Shown here: one piece after another, positions 1-8,502 of the stretch | How positions within the stretch are numbered: position 1 is the stretch's first letter | How the letters are laid out: every line of letters starts with the position of its first letter | Assembly (NCBI GenBank): GCA_021443545.1 | Contig: JABUTU010000045.1 | Coordinates: forward strand, 1-64,000 | DNA length: 64,000 nt | Direction of reading: 5' to 3' | Source of the DNA: Marinilabiliaceae bacterium | GTDB lineage: Bacteria; Bacteroidota; Bacteroidia; Bacteroidales; Marinilabiliaceae | Made by a program: the position numbers and the translations under genes | The notes under the pieces: model-generated | Told to the model about the DNA's origin: nothing | The model's database searches: none | Seen by the model: the letters and a program-made list of their open reading frames with translations, nothing else

Positions 1-1040
1 TCAACACTGTGTTCAAGATAACTGGCAGCTGAGAAATACCTTCCAGAATACCATACATAGTCGATACGCAATGGTGGTAAATCACCATTAAACGTATTTC
101 CTATTCCGCGTCCCTTATCCATAAAAGAGTCGGTCAAACCACTCTTTTTAATCGTCTGATATGTATACGATATCGGATAATCGTTGCAATCTCCAACAAG
201 CATCATAGGCATTTCTGTCGCATTAACAAGGTTCACTATGGCTTCAACCTGATGTTGCCGTTTCAAATAACCTCCAAACATTTTAAAGTAGACATCCTTA
301 AGTTGCTCCTTCTTGCCCGAATCGGCCTTTCGTTTTTGCGCATATATATCGGGCACCGAACCCGTACTCTCCACCTTAATGCCTGTAGATGCCAGATGAC
401 AATTGTACAAACGCACTGTATTGTCCTTAGATATATGTATGTCAACACACTGACAGACAGACCCCAAATCCCAGTCAAGGCGAGTATCAACAAGTTGCAA
501 AGGATAATGAGAAAAGACAACTTGCTGATTTCCTGTATGACAAATTTTTCCTCCACCATAAAAGCCAAATGCGCAATACTCGTAGTGTTGCTTCAGTTGC
601 TCCAGAAACTTCGTATTACCATTAACATACTCTTGCATACATAGAATATCGGCATCAACATCAAGCAGGAATGATTCCACTTTATCCACATCGCACATCG
701 AGAAGACATGAGCATTAAAAGACAACACCTTCAACTGATTTTCCATCTTCGTAATCGTTGTCTCATTACTACCAAAATGAGGCGAGACCACACTCCGGAT
801 TCCCGAATATGTCATCGCTGCCACAGCAATTGGAATGACTACCCACCATCTGCGAACAAACAACAATGCCAGCAATGCAAGAAGGGCATTTAACATCCAC
901 AAATATGGAAAGGCATATTGGATGAAAACATACTTATCGAGCTTCTCTGGCTGTACAAATGATGAAATATATGTCACCTCTGTCGCTATTGCGACAACGA
1001 CAAGCAAGACAAAAAACAATATCCTGATTATATATTTCAT
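1..1040 (-). CDS. Endonuclease/exonuclease/phosphatase family protein, membrane-anchored (3' end beyond window)
   Basis: Reading from the ATG at 1040, the frame stays open to the window edge, giving about 346 codons; the stop lies outside. Residues 1-75 hold about three hydrophobic segments (the first starts after MKYIIR), followed by an EEP-fold domain. Visible signatures are an early 'LSFNAHVF' strand, the metal-binding Glu in 'ILCMQEYV', 'VGDCND' and a late 'RIDYVWY'. Proteins of this family are metal-dependent phosphodiesterases acting on nucleic acids or phospholipids; the substrate cannot be told here. The anchor suggests the catalytic domain faces the periplasm. The start overlaps the upstream rhomboid stop by ATGA (1037-1040), so it is the last visible gene of the mutL–rhomboid operon. 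The family call is firm and the substrate is unknown. Confidence 0.85.
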   Translation of the reverse strand, partial: MKYIIRILFFVLLVVVAIATEVTYISSFVQPEKLDKYVFIQYAFPYLWMLNALLALLALLFVRRWWVVIPIAVAAMTYSGIRSVVSPHFGSNETTITKMENQLKVLSFNAHVFSMCDVDKVESFLLDVDADILCMQEYVNGNTKFLEQLKQHYEYCAFGFYGGGKICHTGNQQVVFSHYPLQLVDTRLDWDLGSVCQCVDIHISKDNTVRLYNCHLASTGIKVESTGSVPDIYAQKRKADSGKKEQLKDVYFKMFGGYLKRQHQVEAIVNLVNATEMPMMLVGDCNDYPISYTYQTIKKSGLTDSFMDKGRGIGNTFNGDLPPLRIDYVWYSGRYFSAASYLEHSV

Positions 1041-1894
1041 AAACGTTTACTCTCGTCAAACAACATCTGTCGTTCCTCTTTTGACAGACTATCATAACCC
1101 GAACTCTTTATCTTCTCAAGAATACGATCGACCTCTGCAGAGCGACTCTTTTTCTGTCGGTTCCACTCCTCATCGGTCATAGCACGACCGCCTCTCTCAA
1201 TCTTCATTTTCGTCTTCTCACCCCTTCGTGCAAAAGCATGTCGAACAGGTATTCCATGTGACTTCCAGTAGACAGCAAGAAGAGCACCAGCTATTGCACC
1301 CCCTAAATGTGCTATATGCCCACCGACATTCACAAAACCCGGAATGCTTATTATATCAATAACGACAAATATTGCCGCATACCATTTGAGCTTTATACTA
1401 CCCACAAGAGGTACACCCACAATATAATTGGGGTTATAAAAAGCCGAACACAATATAAGGGCCATAACTGCCGCAGAGGCCCCAAGCATAGACGAATAGG
1501 GCCTCACAATCGAGGCTGGAGCAAACCAAAAAGCCAAAGCTCCTGCAACACCCCCTATCAGATAGACATAGAGCACGACATGCTCGGCAACAAGAGCTGA
1601 ACATAACCTGCCAAACCAATAGAGCGCCAGCATATTAAAGACTATATGCAAAAAGTCGTAATGCGTAAACATATAAGTTCCCACCGTCCATGGTCTCGAC
1701 ATTAAGGAGGTCAGAATATTTCCTGATGGGATCTGCAACCACTGCAACACCCACCCCGTCGGAAGAATACATGCAAGAGATAGAAAATCCATCAGACGGA
1801 CAACAAGAAAGAGCACCACATTTATATAAATGAGACGCGTTGTCATATCTTGAGCCAGAAAATGACGTTTTATACCGTCTACGATTTTTTCCAT
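1037..1894 (-). CDS. Rhomboid family intramembrane serine protease (second of tandem pair) with C-terminal soluble tail
   Basis: This 285-residue polytopic protein has rhomboid landmarks: HxxxN in TM2 (H83, N87), a serine-loop 'MLGASAAV' with S140 as candidate nucleophile, and 'HIAHLGGA' with H196 as candidate general base. The usual GxSG is GASA here, so the residue after the nucleophile is Ala. The last ~60 residues are soluble and charged and end in 'LSKEERQMLFDESKRL', resembling the DUF6576-type tail often found on Bacteroidota rhomboids. The start overlaps the end of the upstream rhomboid gene by 16 bp and the stop overlaps the next start by 4 bp, indicating translational coupling. Rhomboids cleave transmembrane substrates within the membrane; the substrate is unknown. 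Confidence 0.88.
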   Translation of the reverse strand: MEKIVDGIKRHFLAQDMTTRLIYINVVLFLVVRLMDFLSLACILPTGWVLQWLQIPSGNILTSLMSRPWTVGTYMFTHYDFLHIVFNMLALYWFGRLCSALVAEHVVLYVYLIGGVAGALAFWFAPASIVRPYSSMLGASAAVMALILCSAFYNPNYIVGVPLVGSIKLKWYAAIFVVIDIISIPGFVNVGGHIAHLGGAIAGALLAVYWKSHGIPVRHAFARRGEKTKMKIERGGRAMTDEEWNRQKKSRSAEVDRILEKIKSSGYDSLSKEERQMLFDESKRL

Positions 1895-2682
1895 CTCCTA
1901 ATAAGAAAGAAACCAAACAATAATCCTCCGAGGTGCGCCCAATGTGCCACATGATCAGCCTGAAACTGAATGCCAAGACCCTGAAAGAGCTCAATAAGGC
2001 CATAAATAATCACAAACCATTTTGCCTTCATCGGTATCAAGAAGAATACCAAGATACGCATATCTGGATAGAACATTGCAAAAGCTAATAGCAAGGCAAA
2101 AACAGCACCCGAAGCACCTACAGTCACAGAACTCGACAGATAAGCTGCTTGATAATTTGATAGAAAATCTCTCGCCAGAGACATAGCCGCACTTGAATCT
2201 ATCTGACACTGAGCATTGTAGCTATTGATAAATTGTCTGCTCATCTCTGCTGTCGCCTGATTTTTCGGAGGATATGTCTGAATAAACTGTTGTAGACTCT
2301 GTGTTGTTGTCTCTGAAAAACAACTATCAACAACCTCTATGAAAGTCCTGAAATCAAAATAGAGAGCAACCTCCTGAATAAGAGCAGCTCCTACTGCCGT
2401 CACCATATAGTATATGAGGAAACGCTTGGCTCCCAACGCATACTCGATAGAGGCGCCAAACATATAGACAGCAAACATATTAAAGAAAATATGACTGACG
2501 TCAGCATGCAAAAATGAATATGTCAGCAACTGCCATACATGAAACGATGACGACTGAATATAGTGCAACCCCAGCCAATCATCTAAATTAATACCCAGAC
2601 TATTCTTAAAAACGTAGCTTGCAGCGAAGAAAAGGACGTTTATAATGATTATATTCTTTGTCAGATTTGTTAGTGGTGGCAT
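1879..2682 (-). CDS. Rhomboid family intramembrane serine protease (first of tandem pair)
   Basis: This 267-residue multi-spanning protein has an intact rhomboid dyad: 'VGASGAVFA' (S191 in a canonical GxSG) and 'HWAHLGG' (H250), plus H64/N68 in the TM2 HxxxN motif. Between the third hydrophobic segment and the serine helix (about residues 111-183) lies a polar insertion of roughly 70 residues, rich in Gln, Ser and Thr, which would form an extramembrane loop. It sits 6 bp downstream of mutL and overlaps the second rhomboid gene by 16 bp. The order mutL – rhomboid – rhomboid recurs in Bacteroidales as I recall; a functional link to mismatch repair is not implied. Confidence 0.88.
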   Translation of the reverse strand: MPPLTNLTKNIIIINVLFFAASYVFKNSLGINLDDWLGLHYIQSSSFHVWQLLTYSFLHADVSHIFFNMFAVYMFGASIEYALGAKRFLIYYMVTAVGAALIQEVALYFDFRTFIEVVDSCFSETTTQSLQQFIQTYPPKNQATAEMSRQFINSYNAQCQIDSSAAMSLARDFLSNYQAAYLSSSVTVGASGAVFALLLAFAMFYPDMRILVFFLIPMKAKWFVIIYGLIELFQGLGIQFQADHVAHWAHLGGLLFGFFLIRRWKKS

Positions 2683-2688
2683 TAACTA

Positions 2689-4554
2689 TCAGTTATTAAA
2701 AAGTTGTTCTATATTATCATCAGTCAAAATCGTAAAAATAACCTTACCTCGCGGTGAAATCTTAGGCGAAGAAGAGGCAAAAAGACGGTCATATAACGAT
2801 GACATCTCCTCGGGAGTCAAAGCCTTACCTGTCGGCAGTGCCATTTGCGATGCAACCATTGTACAGACATACTGCTGAATACTCCTCTCGATATCAACTT
2901 CTCCATTACGATAGTCATATATAAGTGCCTCAATGAAGCTATGAACACGTGATGCCTCGAAACAGGAAGGAATGGCTGTTATCGATAACAATCCAGCTTC
3001 AGCATCATAGGTATATTCCAATCCCACGTTTGCCAATTCTACTGAGAGTTCTTCTACTACACATGCATCCTCTGCGCCTATGGTCATCACCTCTGGGAAC
3101 GCAAGCATCTGTGAGCTCTTCTGACTTGACGTCACATTCGACATAAGCATATCATACTGTATCCGCTCATGAGCCCGGTGCTGATCGATAAACATTAGTC
3201 CACTCTTGACCTGAGTCACAATATATCGACCTCTGAATTGAAAGAAATATGCCGATGGCTTACCCTCAAAAAGGCGAGGCTCTTCCTCCTTCTTTGAGCT
3301 GAAGAGCTGTTGCCAGCCATCCACTGATTGTCTCTCCGATGGTTGAAACGAGGCCGTGAATGACACTTGCTTGACAGCAGGACACGGTGGTTGGTTATTT
3401 GCAGAGACGTCGATTGACTCAAACTCCTTCTCCCTCTCAAAAGGATTGTAGTAAGAACCAAGATTACTCGGATTAAAAGGCGAATAGTTCGATGTATGTC
3501 CTGGATTTGGTCTCACTGGAATGTCGAGTTGACCACTTGCATCAAAATCCAACGCTGGCATAACATTATATCTTCCGAGAGTATCCCGCACTGCGGCATT
3601 CAGTATCTTCCATATTGACGCCTCATCTTCAAACTTAATCTCAATCTTTTGAGGATGCACATTAACATCTATCTTATGAGGATCTATAGTAAGATATATA
3701 AAGTAAGCTGGCACCTGATCTGAAGGGATAATACCCCGATAAGCTTCAACAATTGCCTTGTTGAAATAGGAACTCCGCATATAACGGTTGTTAACCATGA
3801 AATACTGATCTCCAGCAGACTTGCGAGCCGTCGCTATAGAGCCGACAAAACCCTTAACTGTAATGAGGTCTGTCTCTACCTCAACTGGAAGCAACTCGCC
3901 CGACATAGATTTACCTGCTATGGCGACAACACGATTCTTCATATTCCCAGCTGAGAGATTATATAACGTCTGAGAGTTGCTGACCAGCGACATCGCAACA
4001 TCTGGGTGCGCCAAAGCAACGTGTATAAACTCCGATGTTATATAGCGCATCTCGGTAGCATCCGACTTCAGAAAATTACGACGCGCTGGAATATTAAAGA
4101 ATAGATTTCGAACAAAGAACTGACTACCCTTAGAGGCCACTGTCGGTTCATCACACTCAACGTGAGAGCCTGATATGACAACTCTTGTACCCAACTCCTC
4201 ATCCTCACGACGCGTGACCAATTCGACCTGCGCTACTGCTGCTATTGAAGCCAAAGCCTCGCCTCGGAATCCCATAGTGTGCAGATTCAGCAGATCATCC
4301 GCCGACGTTATCTTGCTCGTTGCATGCTTATCAAAAGCCAAACGAGCATCTATGCCACTCATTCCACAACCATTGTCTATCACCTGCACCAAGGTCCTAC
4401 CTGCATCCTGAATGATGACTTTGACTTCAGTAGCTCCTGCATCTACAGAGTTCTCAACCAACTCCTTCACTATGGAAGCAGGTCTCTGAACAACCTCTCC
4501 TGCAGCAATCATATTCGCTACGGAGTCTGGCAACTGGTGAATAACATTAGTCAT
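2689..4554 (-). CDS. mutL: DNA mismatch repair protein MutL
   Basis: This 621-residue protein has a GHKL ATPase N-terminus: 'IAAGEVVQRP', 'LVENSVDAGA' (Mg-binding Asn and Asp), 'DNGCGM' and 'GFRGEALASI'. A low-complexity linker (about 350-420) joins it to the C-terminal dimerization domain. The C-terminal metal motif of endonuclease-type MutL, DQHA(X)2E(X)4E, appears as 'DQHRAHERIQYD', and the CPHGRP motif appears as 'SPRGKV', so the metal site is degenerate in the Cys and His ligands. MutL links mismatch recognition by MutS to strand removal. It lies 5 bp after a small membrane-protein gene and 6 bp before a rhomboid gene, inside a six-gene minus-strand operon. Confidence 0.97.
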   Translation of the reverse strand: MTNVIHQLPDSVANMIAAGEVVQRPASIVKELVENSVDAGATEVKVIIQDAGRTLVQVIDNGCGMSGIDARLAFDKHATSKITSADDLLNLHTMGFRGEALASIAAVAQVELVTRREDEELGTRVVISGSHVECDEPTVASKGSQFFVRNLFFNIPARRNFLKSDATEMRYITSEFIHVALAHPDVAMSLVSNSQTLYNLSAGNMKNRVVAIAGKSMSGELLPVEVETDLITVKGFVGSIATARKSAGDQYFMVNNRYMRSSYFNKAIVEAYRGIIPSDQVPAYFIYLTIDPHKIDVNVHPQKIEIKFEDEASIWKILNAAVRDTLGRYNVMPALDFDASGQLDIPVRPNPGHTSNYSPFNPSNLGSYYNPFEREKEFESIDVSANNQPPCPAVKQVSFTASFQPSERQSVDGWQQLFSSKKEEEPRLFEGKPSAYFFQFRGRYIVTQVKSGLMFIDQHRAHERIQYDMLMSNVTSSQKSSQMLAFPEVMTIGAEDACVVEELSVELANVGLEYTYDAEAGLLSITAIPSCFEASRVHSFIEALIYDYRNGEVDIERSIQQYVCTMVASQMALPTGKALTPEEMSSLYDRLFASSSPKISPRGKVIFTILTDDNIEQLFNN

Positions 4555-4559
4555 AAAAA

Positions 4560-4862
4560 CTACTTGAGAATGTAAAAGGCTAATAACGAAAGAAGCACAA
4601 CGAATACTATTATCATTCGTCGTGAACGCTTGCTCTGCATCTCCATCTTTTGCGAAAACTGCTCATGACGAGCTCTCATTACTCCCGAACGAAGGATATC
4701 TCCCACCTTATTGGGTGTTGAACCATCATGCTCTTTTCCATCTTCGGTACTCATCAATCCAAGCTCGCGCTTACGAGCCTCCAGACGCTCCTTATCGGGA
4801 TTGTAAAATCGCGGTTTATATTCAAACACACGATACTTAGGTACTTTAAAAAATGAAATCAT
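4560..4862 (-). CDS. Conserved small tail-anchored membrane protein upstream of mutL
   Basis: This is a 100-residue protein of unknown function. The first ~80 residues are strongly basic and charged, with many Arg, Lys and Glu in 'YNPDKERLEARKRELGL', and the last ~18 form one hydrophobic segment, 'MIIVFVVLLSLLAFYIL', ending in Lys. That suggests a cytoplasmic domain with a C-terminal membrane anchor. It is 2 bp from the preceding Dabb gene and 5 bp from mutL, so it is certainly part of the operon. No enzymatic motif is visible. Confidence 0.75.
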   Translation of the reverse strand: MISFFKVPKYRVFEYKPRFYNPDKERLEARKRELGLMSTEDGKEHDGSTPNKVGDILRSGVMRARHEQFSQKMEMQSKRSRRMIIVFVVLLSLLAFYILK

Positions 4863-4864
4863 AC

Positions 4865-5164
4865 TCAGAATTCAAAATCGTTACATGCTCGCTCGTCTAA
4901 TATAGCGCGTATCTTCTTACTCACTTCAAGATGCAGAGGATGAACAGCATAGGCTTTCAAACCTTCCATATCGTCGTGTGTAGAGATGAGCGACAAATGA
5001 AACTTCTCTACTGGATTGCAATTTATGCCCACCTCTATCGATTTCAATGTTGGAACTTGACCCATCAAATCAAGCAAGCCCTGACGAATGGCTGTCAATT
5101 CGCTACTGAGTTGCTGCACCTCGATATCATCACGCATCTTAAATAGTACGATATGTTTAATCAT
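4865..5164 (-). CDS. Dabb (stress-responsive alpha-beta barrel) family protein
   Basis: This 99-residue protein begins 'MIKHIVLFKMRDDIE' and contains 'GINCNPVEKFHLSLIST' and 'YAVHPLHLEVSKKI', the strand–helix pattern of Dabb-domain (Pfam PF07876) proteins. These are small dimeric ferredoxin-like barrels, often of unknown role. The His pair near the N-terminus and in 'HPLH' is typical of the family. It is the first gene of the minus-strand operon, and a Bacteroidota-type promoter lies about 35 bp upstream in the divergent region. The function is not specified by the sequence. Confidence 0.85.
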   Translation of the reverse strand: MIKHIVLFKMRDDIEVQQLSSELTAIRQGLLDLMGQVPTLKSIEVGINCNPVEKFHLSLISTHDDMEGLKAYAVHPLHLEVSKKIRAILDERACNDFEF

Positions 5165-5195
5165 TTATCTCGGATTTTTACTAAGTTTGTCTTTG

Positions 5196-5222
5196 CAAAG
5201 GTAAAAAATAAAACGAAACAAA
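5196..5222 (-). promoter_or_regulatory. Candidate Bacteroidota sigma-ABfr promoter for the Dabb–mutL operon
   Basis: On the minus strand, TACCTTTG (5203-5196) matches the -7 consensus TAnnTTTG, with TTTG at 5222-5219. The spacing of 15 bp is shorter than the usual 19-21, so the -33 assignment is weak. The box is about 30 bp upstream of the ATG at 5164. Confidence 0.5.
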
Positions 5223-5244
5223 AACGAACTACATACATTTGGAT

Positions 5245-5985
5245 ATGCTATACAACATCAAACTGGACAGTTTACTGTTCATTGACATAGAGACGGCGCC
5301 TAACACCAGATCGTTCGATGAGTTATCGGAGCAGATGCAGTATCTATGGGCGAAGAAAACTAAGGATGAAAGAGCATCCGGCAACAATGGAGACGAGATA
5401 TCGCCTTCATCATTCTACGACGAAAGGGCTGCCCTATATCCTGAATTCGGTCGTATAGTGTGCATCTCTGTCGGCATCACGCGTTATTCAAGGGGGAAAA
5501 ATGAGTTCATCACCAAGTCATATTGCTCGGAAGATGAGAAGAGACTTCTTAATGAATTCAATGCGATGATTACCTCCTATTGGACTGACAACAAGATGTA
5601 TTGTGGCCATAATATAAAGGAGTTTGACATGCCTTTCATTGCTAAAAGAATGATGATCAATGGTATACGCATGCACATGTCGCTATTTGTTGCCGGCAAA
5701 AAGCCCTGGGAGGTCTCTTTCCTTGACACCCTTGAGTTATGGAGATCCGGTTCATACAAGGGTTCAGCGTCCCTTGAGTTGCTGGCTGGGGTCTTTGGCA
5801 TTCCTACGCCTAAGGACGACATTTATGGTGCTGATGTCAGGAACGTCTTCTACGAAGAAAAGAATCTCGAACGCATCTCAACATATTGCCAGAAGGATGT
5901 AGTCACCACCGCTCAGGTTCTTCTCAAGATGCATGGTTTAGAACCAATAAAGGAGTCGAATATTCTTTTCAAAGGCAGATATTAA
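5245..5985 (+). CDS. Predicted 3'-5' exonuclease, PolB-exonuclease-like (DEDDy)
   Basis: The protein has about 246 residues. It carries the three DEDD exonuclease motifs: ExoI 'LLFIDIETAPN' (Asp and Glu metal ligands), ExoII 'CGHNIKEFDMPFIAKRM', and ExoIII 'YCQKDVVTTAQVL', whose Tyr makes it DEDDy type. It matches the 'predicted 3'-5' exonuclease related to PolB' family (PF10108) in length and order. The open frame could begin at a TTG (5239), but the ATG at 5245 gives MLYNIKLDSLLF and is preferred. It is divergent from the mutL operon and 9 bp ahead of the next gene. A role in DNA or RNA end processing is inferred. Confidence 0.88.
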   Translation: MLYNIKLDSLLFIDIETAPNTRSFDELSEQMQYLWAKKTKDERASGNNGDEISPSSFYDERAALYPEFGRIVCISVGITRYSRGKNEFITKSYCSEDEKRLLNEFNAMITSYWTDNKMYCGHNIKEFDMPFIAKRMMINGIRMHMSLFVAGKKPWEVSFLDTLELWRSGSYKGSASLELLAGVFGIPTPKDDIYGADVRNVFYEEKNLERISTYCQKDVVTTAQVLLKMHGLEPIKESNILFKGRY

Positions 5986-5994
5986 TTCTTAAAT

Positions 5995-6522
5995 ATGGCA
6001 ATAATAAAGCGATTAAGAGGCTTTGAGCCTAAGGTTAACGCACATGCATTCGTTGCAGAGACTGCTGTCTTAATAGGAGATGTTGAAATAGGAGAAGATA
6101 GTAGCATATGGTATGGCGCTGTTCTTCGCGGAGATGTAGGAGCCATCCGCGTGGGGAAACGAAGCAACATACAGGATAATGCAGTGGTACATGCCACATT
6201 CAATAAAAGTCAGGCTATACTGGGCGATGAGGTAACAGTTGGGCATAATGCCACCATACATGGGGCTATCATCCATGATAAAGTCCTTGTCGGAATGGGG
6301 GCAACAATTCTTGATAACGCCGAGATTGAAAGCAATACCATAATAGCAGCAGGGGCCTTGATTCTTGCTAATACGCATACTGAACCAAACAGCATCTACG
6401 CAGGAGTCCCTGCTAAGAAGGTCAAGGAATTACCAACAGATTTGCACCCCTCTGTAATAGAGCAATATGCCATTAACTACCAGACATATACCACATGGTA
6501 TAATAACGTGAATGCCAAATGA
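5995..6522 (+). CDS. Gamma-carbonic-anhydrase family left-handed beta-helix protein
   Basis: This 175-residue protein is built of hexapeptide repeats (for example 'AVLIGDVEIGEDSSIW'), predicting a left-handed parallel beta-helix. The metal-binding His pattern of gamma carbonic anhydrases is present in 'NAVVHATF' and 'VGHNATIHGA'. Close relatives are annotated YrdA/CaiE/PaaY-like, and many have weak or no carbonic anhydrase activity. The C-terminus is a helical cap after 'AGVPAKKVKEL'. The stop overlaps the murI start by ATGA (6519-6522), so the two are translationally coupled. Confidence 0.9.
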   Translation: MAIIKRLRGFEPKVNAHAFVAETAVLIGDVEIGEDSSIWYGAVLRGDVGAIRVGKRSNIQDNAVVHATFNKSQAILGDEVTVGHNATIHGAIIHDKVLVGMGATILDNAEIESNTIIAAGALILANTHTEPNSIYAGVPAKKVKELPTDLHPSVIEQYAINYQTYTTWYNNVNAK

Positions 6523-7352
6523 AAGAGTTGTCGCCAATAGCTTTTTTCGATTCTGGTTACGGAGGATTGACAATTCTTGAGAGAGTAAGAGCTTTAATGC
6601 CTGAATATGACTATCTCTACTTGGGTGATAACGCCAGAAACCCATATGGCACTCGCTCGTTCGATGTTGTATATCAATACACAAAAGAGTGTGTTGAGAA
6701 ACTTTTTGAACTCGGCTCTCCCCTTGTCATCCTCGCTTGTAATACAGCTTCTGCCAAGGCATTACGTAATATTCAGCAGAACGACTTACCTCTATCCGAC
6801 GACCCCTCGCGGCGCGTCTTAGGGGTAATAAGGCCAAGCGTTGAACAACTCGGCAGAATTTCTAAGACCAAACATGTCGGAGTCTTTGCTACACAAGGAA
6901 CTGTCAACAGTAACAGCTATCCTCTGGAGACCGCCAAGATATGGCCTTATATCATAATACACCAGCAAGCTTGTCCTATGTGGGTCCCTATCGTCGAAAA
7001 CAACGAGTTTGATGGCGATGGAGCCGATTTCTATATACAGAAGTATGTTGATGCCTTAATGAAACAATCTCCATTGATTGACACCATCATTCTGGCTTGC
7101 ACCCACTACCCTCTCTTGCTGAAAAAGATTCGCAAATATCTGCCCAATGGAATTCAGATAATAAGTCAGGGAGACATCATTGCTCATAGCCTTCAAGAGT
7201 ACCTCGCCCATCATCCCGAGATGCAGAGGCGTATCAGCAGGGGGGCATCTGTCAGGTTCCTAACAACAGAGAGCTGTTCAAAATTTGAAGACACCGCCTC
7301 CATCTTCTTCTCTGGAGACCTCAACGTACAACATATCTCGTTGGATAGATAG
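6519..7352 (+). CDS. murI: Glutamate racemase
   Basis: This 277-residue enzyme interconverts L- and D-glutamate for peptidoglycan. Catalytic signatures are 'FFDSGYGGLTIL' (Asp-Ser), 'VILACNTASA' (first catalytic Cys) and 'ILACTHYPLL' (second Cys-Thr-His). Length is normal for the family. It overlaps the upstream beta-helix gene by 4 bp. A spacer of about 190 bp follows before the next gene. Confidence 0.95.
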   Translation: MKELSPIAFFDSGYGGLTILERVRALMPEYDYLYLGDNARNPYGTRSFDVVYQYTKECVEKLFELGSPLVILACNTASAKALRNIQQNDLPLSDDPSRRVLGVIRPSVEQLGRISKTKHVGVFATQGTVNSNSYPLETAKIWPYIIIHQQACPMWVPIVENNEFDGDGADFYIQKYVDALMKQSPLIDTIILACTHYPLLLKKIRKYLPNGIQIISQGDIIAHSLQEYLAHHPEMQRRISRGASVRFLTTESCSKFEDTASIFFSGDLNVQHISLDR

Positions 7353-7542
7353 AAGCATGGACAGCGATATGGCCTCATCCATTAGATTGTCCCGAATATT
7401 TTCCATTAAGAATCTGCGTAATGCATGATACTCTGTAAAACATGAGTTTTTGTAATGAATAAATGTATAACTTTGCACAACTTTGGCAAAGTTACGCTCG
7501 ATTAGGCGCTACTTTGAATTGTAGCATTCAAGATATTATATA
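7353..7542. other. Intergenic spacer with a promoter at its 3' half
   Basis: The first half holds no recognisable gene or RNA. The second half holds a -7 box (7468-7475) and AT-rich leader sequence for the small lipoprotein gene. No clear terminator hairpin follows murI. Confidence 0.5.
7449..7475 (+). promoter_or_regulatory. Candidate promoter for the small lipoprotein gene
   Basis: TTTG at 7449-7452 and TAACTTTG at 7468-7475 match the Bacteroidota -33/-7 elements, with a short 15-bp spacer. The box is about 68 bp upstream of the start codon, leaving a leader of about 60 nt. Confidence 0.5.
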
Positions 7543-7824
7543 ATGATGAAAAGATTAATATTTAGCTTTGTCATTGCACTGGCAATGATTGGTTGTTCTA
7601 AAGAGTCTATTAAACCTACGGGAGACCCTGAAAATGATGCAAAGCTACTTTCTGAATACGTTATCAAGAACAACGATGTAAATATCGACTCTTTGGTCAC
7701 TGTTTTTGCTAATAGCTATGAGAAAGAAGAAGACAAAGAGATTTTTATGAAATTTCTTGTTCTTGAGGGTGCTCATCAGAAATTAGATGCACTGAAGAAT
7801 CGTTTGAACGAGCTTACGAAATAG
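7543..7824 (+). CDS. Small lipoprotein of unknown function
   Basis: This 93-residue product has a basic n-region (MMKR), a hydrophobic core and a lipobox 'ALAMIGC' (Cys 18), giving a mature lipoprotein of about 76 residues. The mature part is acidic and helical ('LLSEYVIKNNDVNIDSL', 'LKNRLNELTK') with no known enzymatic motif. The start could be either of two adjacent ATGs (7543 or 7546). It has its own candidate promoter. Localisation to the inner or outer membrane is not predictable from the sequence; the function is unknown. Confidence 0.75.
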   Translation: MMKRLIFSFVIALAMIGCSKESIKPTGDPENDAKLLSEYVIKNNDVNIDSLVTVFANSYEKEEDKEIFMKFLVLEGAHQKLDALKNRLNELTK

Positions 7825-7896
7825 ATTCAAGCATAGTCATAATGAGGCGAGGTGGCTTTGGCGACTTCGCCTTTTTCGGATATTACAAACTCAGAT

Positions 7897-8502
7897 ATGA
7901 TAATATTCTTTGGTAATAGAGAGTTACACATCTGTTCTGACAAAGAGCTGAAACTCCCAAGCAACGGATACGATGCTATCCATAAATACTCCAACCAAAA
8001 TGAACTAAAACAGTTCGTCGATCTCTTCATAAAAAAAGAGGAGTTGGCAATGGGATGTATATATTATCATGACATACAGATTGTCTTATCCCACCTCAAA
8101 CAATGCTTTCTCTTTATAGAGGCTGCTGGGGGGCTCATAAAAAACTCTTTCGGTGAGTTCTTGATTATAAACAGGTTAGGATACACTGACCTACCAAAGG
8201 GAAAAGCCGAGAAGGGCGAAACTCCAGAACTGAATGCCTTGCGTGAGGTTGCAGAAGAGACCGGACTGACTGGCCACCGCATCACGCATCATATTTGCGA
8301 CACATGGCACACATACCCTCTGAAAGGTGTGACAGCTCTTAAACGTACTTCATGGTTTATGATGCACGTTGATGGTCGCCCCGCTCTAAAGCCCCAGACC
8401 GAAGAGAATATTGCTATAGCCAAATGGTGCTCTATAGAGGAGGTCGTTGAACTTACTAAAAACACATACCCATCACTCAAACCTGTATTTTCACAGATAT
8501 GA
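7897..8502 (+). CDS. NUDIX hydrolase
   Basis: The protein has about 201 residues. The NUDIX box GX5EX7REUXEEXGU is intact: 'GKAEKGETPELNALREVAEE' followed by TGL. It is preceded by 'YTDLPKGK', the usual loop. About 90 residues lie N-terminal to the catalytic domain ('MIIFFGNRELHICSD'), a Bacteroidota-type arrangement. The open frame extends to a GTG at 7852, but the ATG at 7897 is preferred because no other ATG precedes it in frame and the extension lacks conserved character. It overlaps fbp by ATGA (8499-8502). The nucleotide substrate is unknown. Confidence 0.88.
   Translation: MIIFFGNRELHICSDKELKLPSNGYDAIHKYSNQNELKQFVDLFIKKEELAMGCIYYHDIQIVLSHLKQCFLFIEAAGGLIKNSFGEFLIINRLGYTDLPKGKAEKGETPELNALREVAEETGLTGHRITHHICDTWHTYPLKGVTALKRTSWFMMHVDGRPALKPQTEENIAIAKWCSIEEVVELTKNTYPSLKPVFSQI

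Noticed and set aside
7278..7478. Minus-strand open frame of 66 codons after murI
   Set aside because: It partly overlaps murI, has no promoter or homology, and no signal; chance frame.
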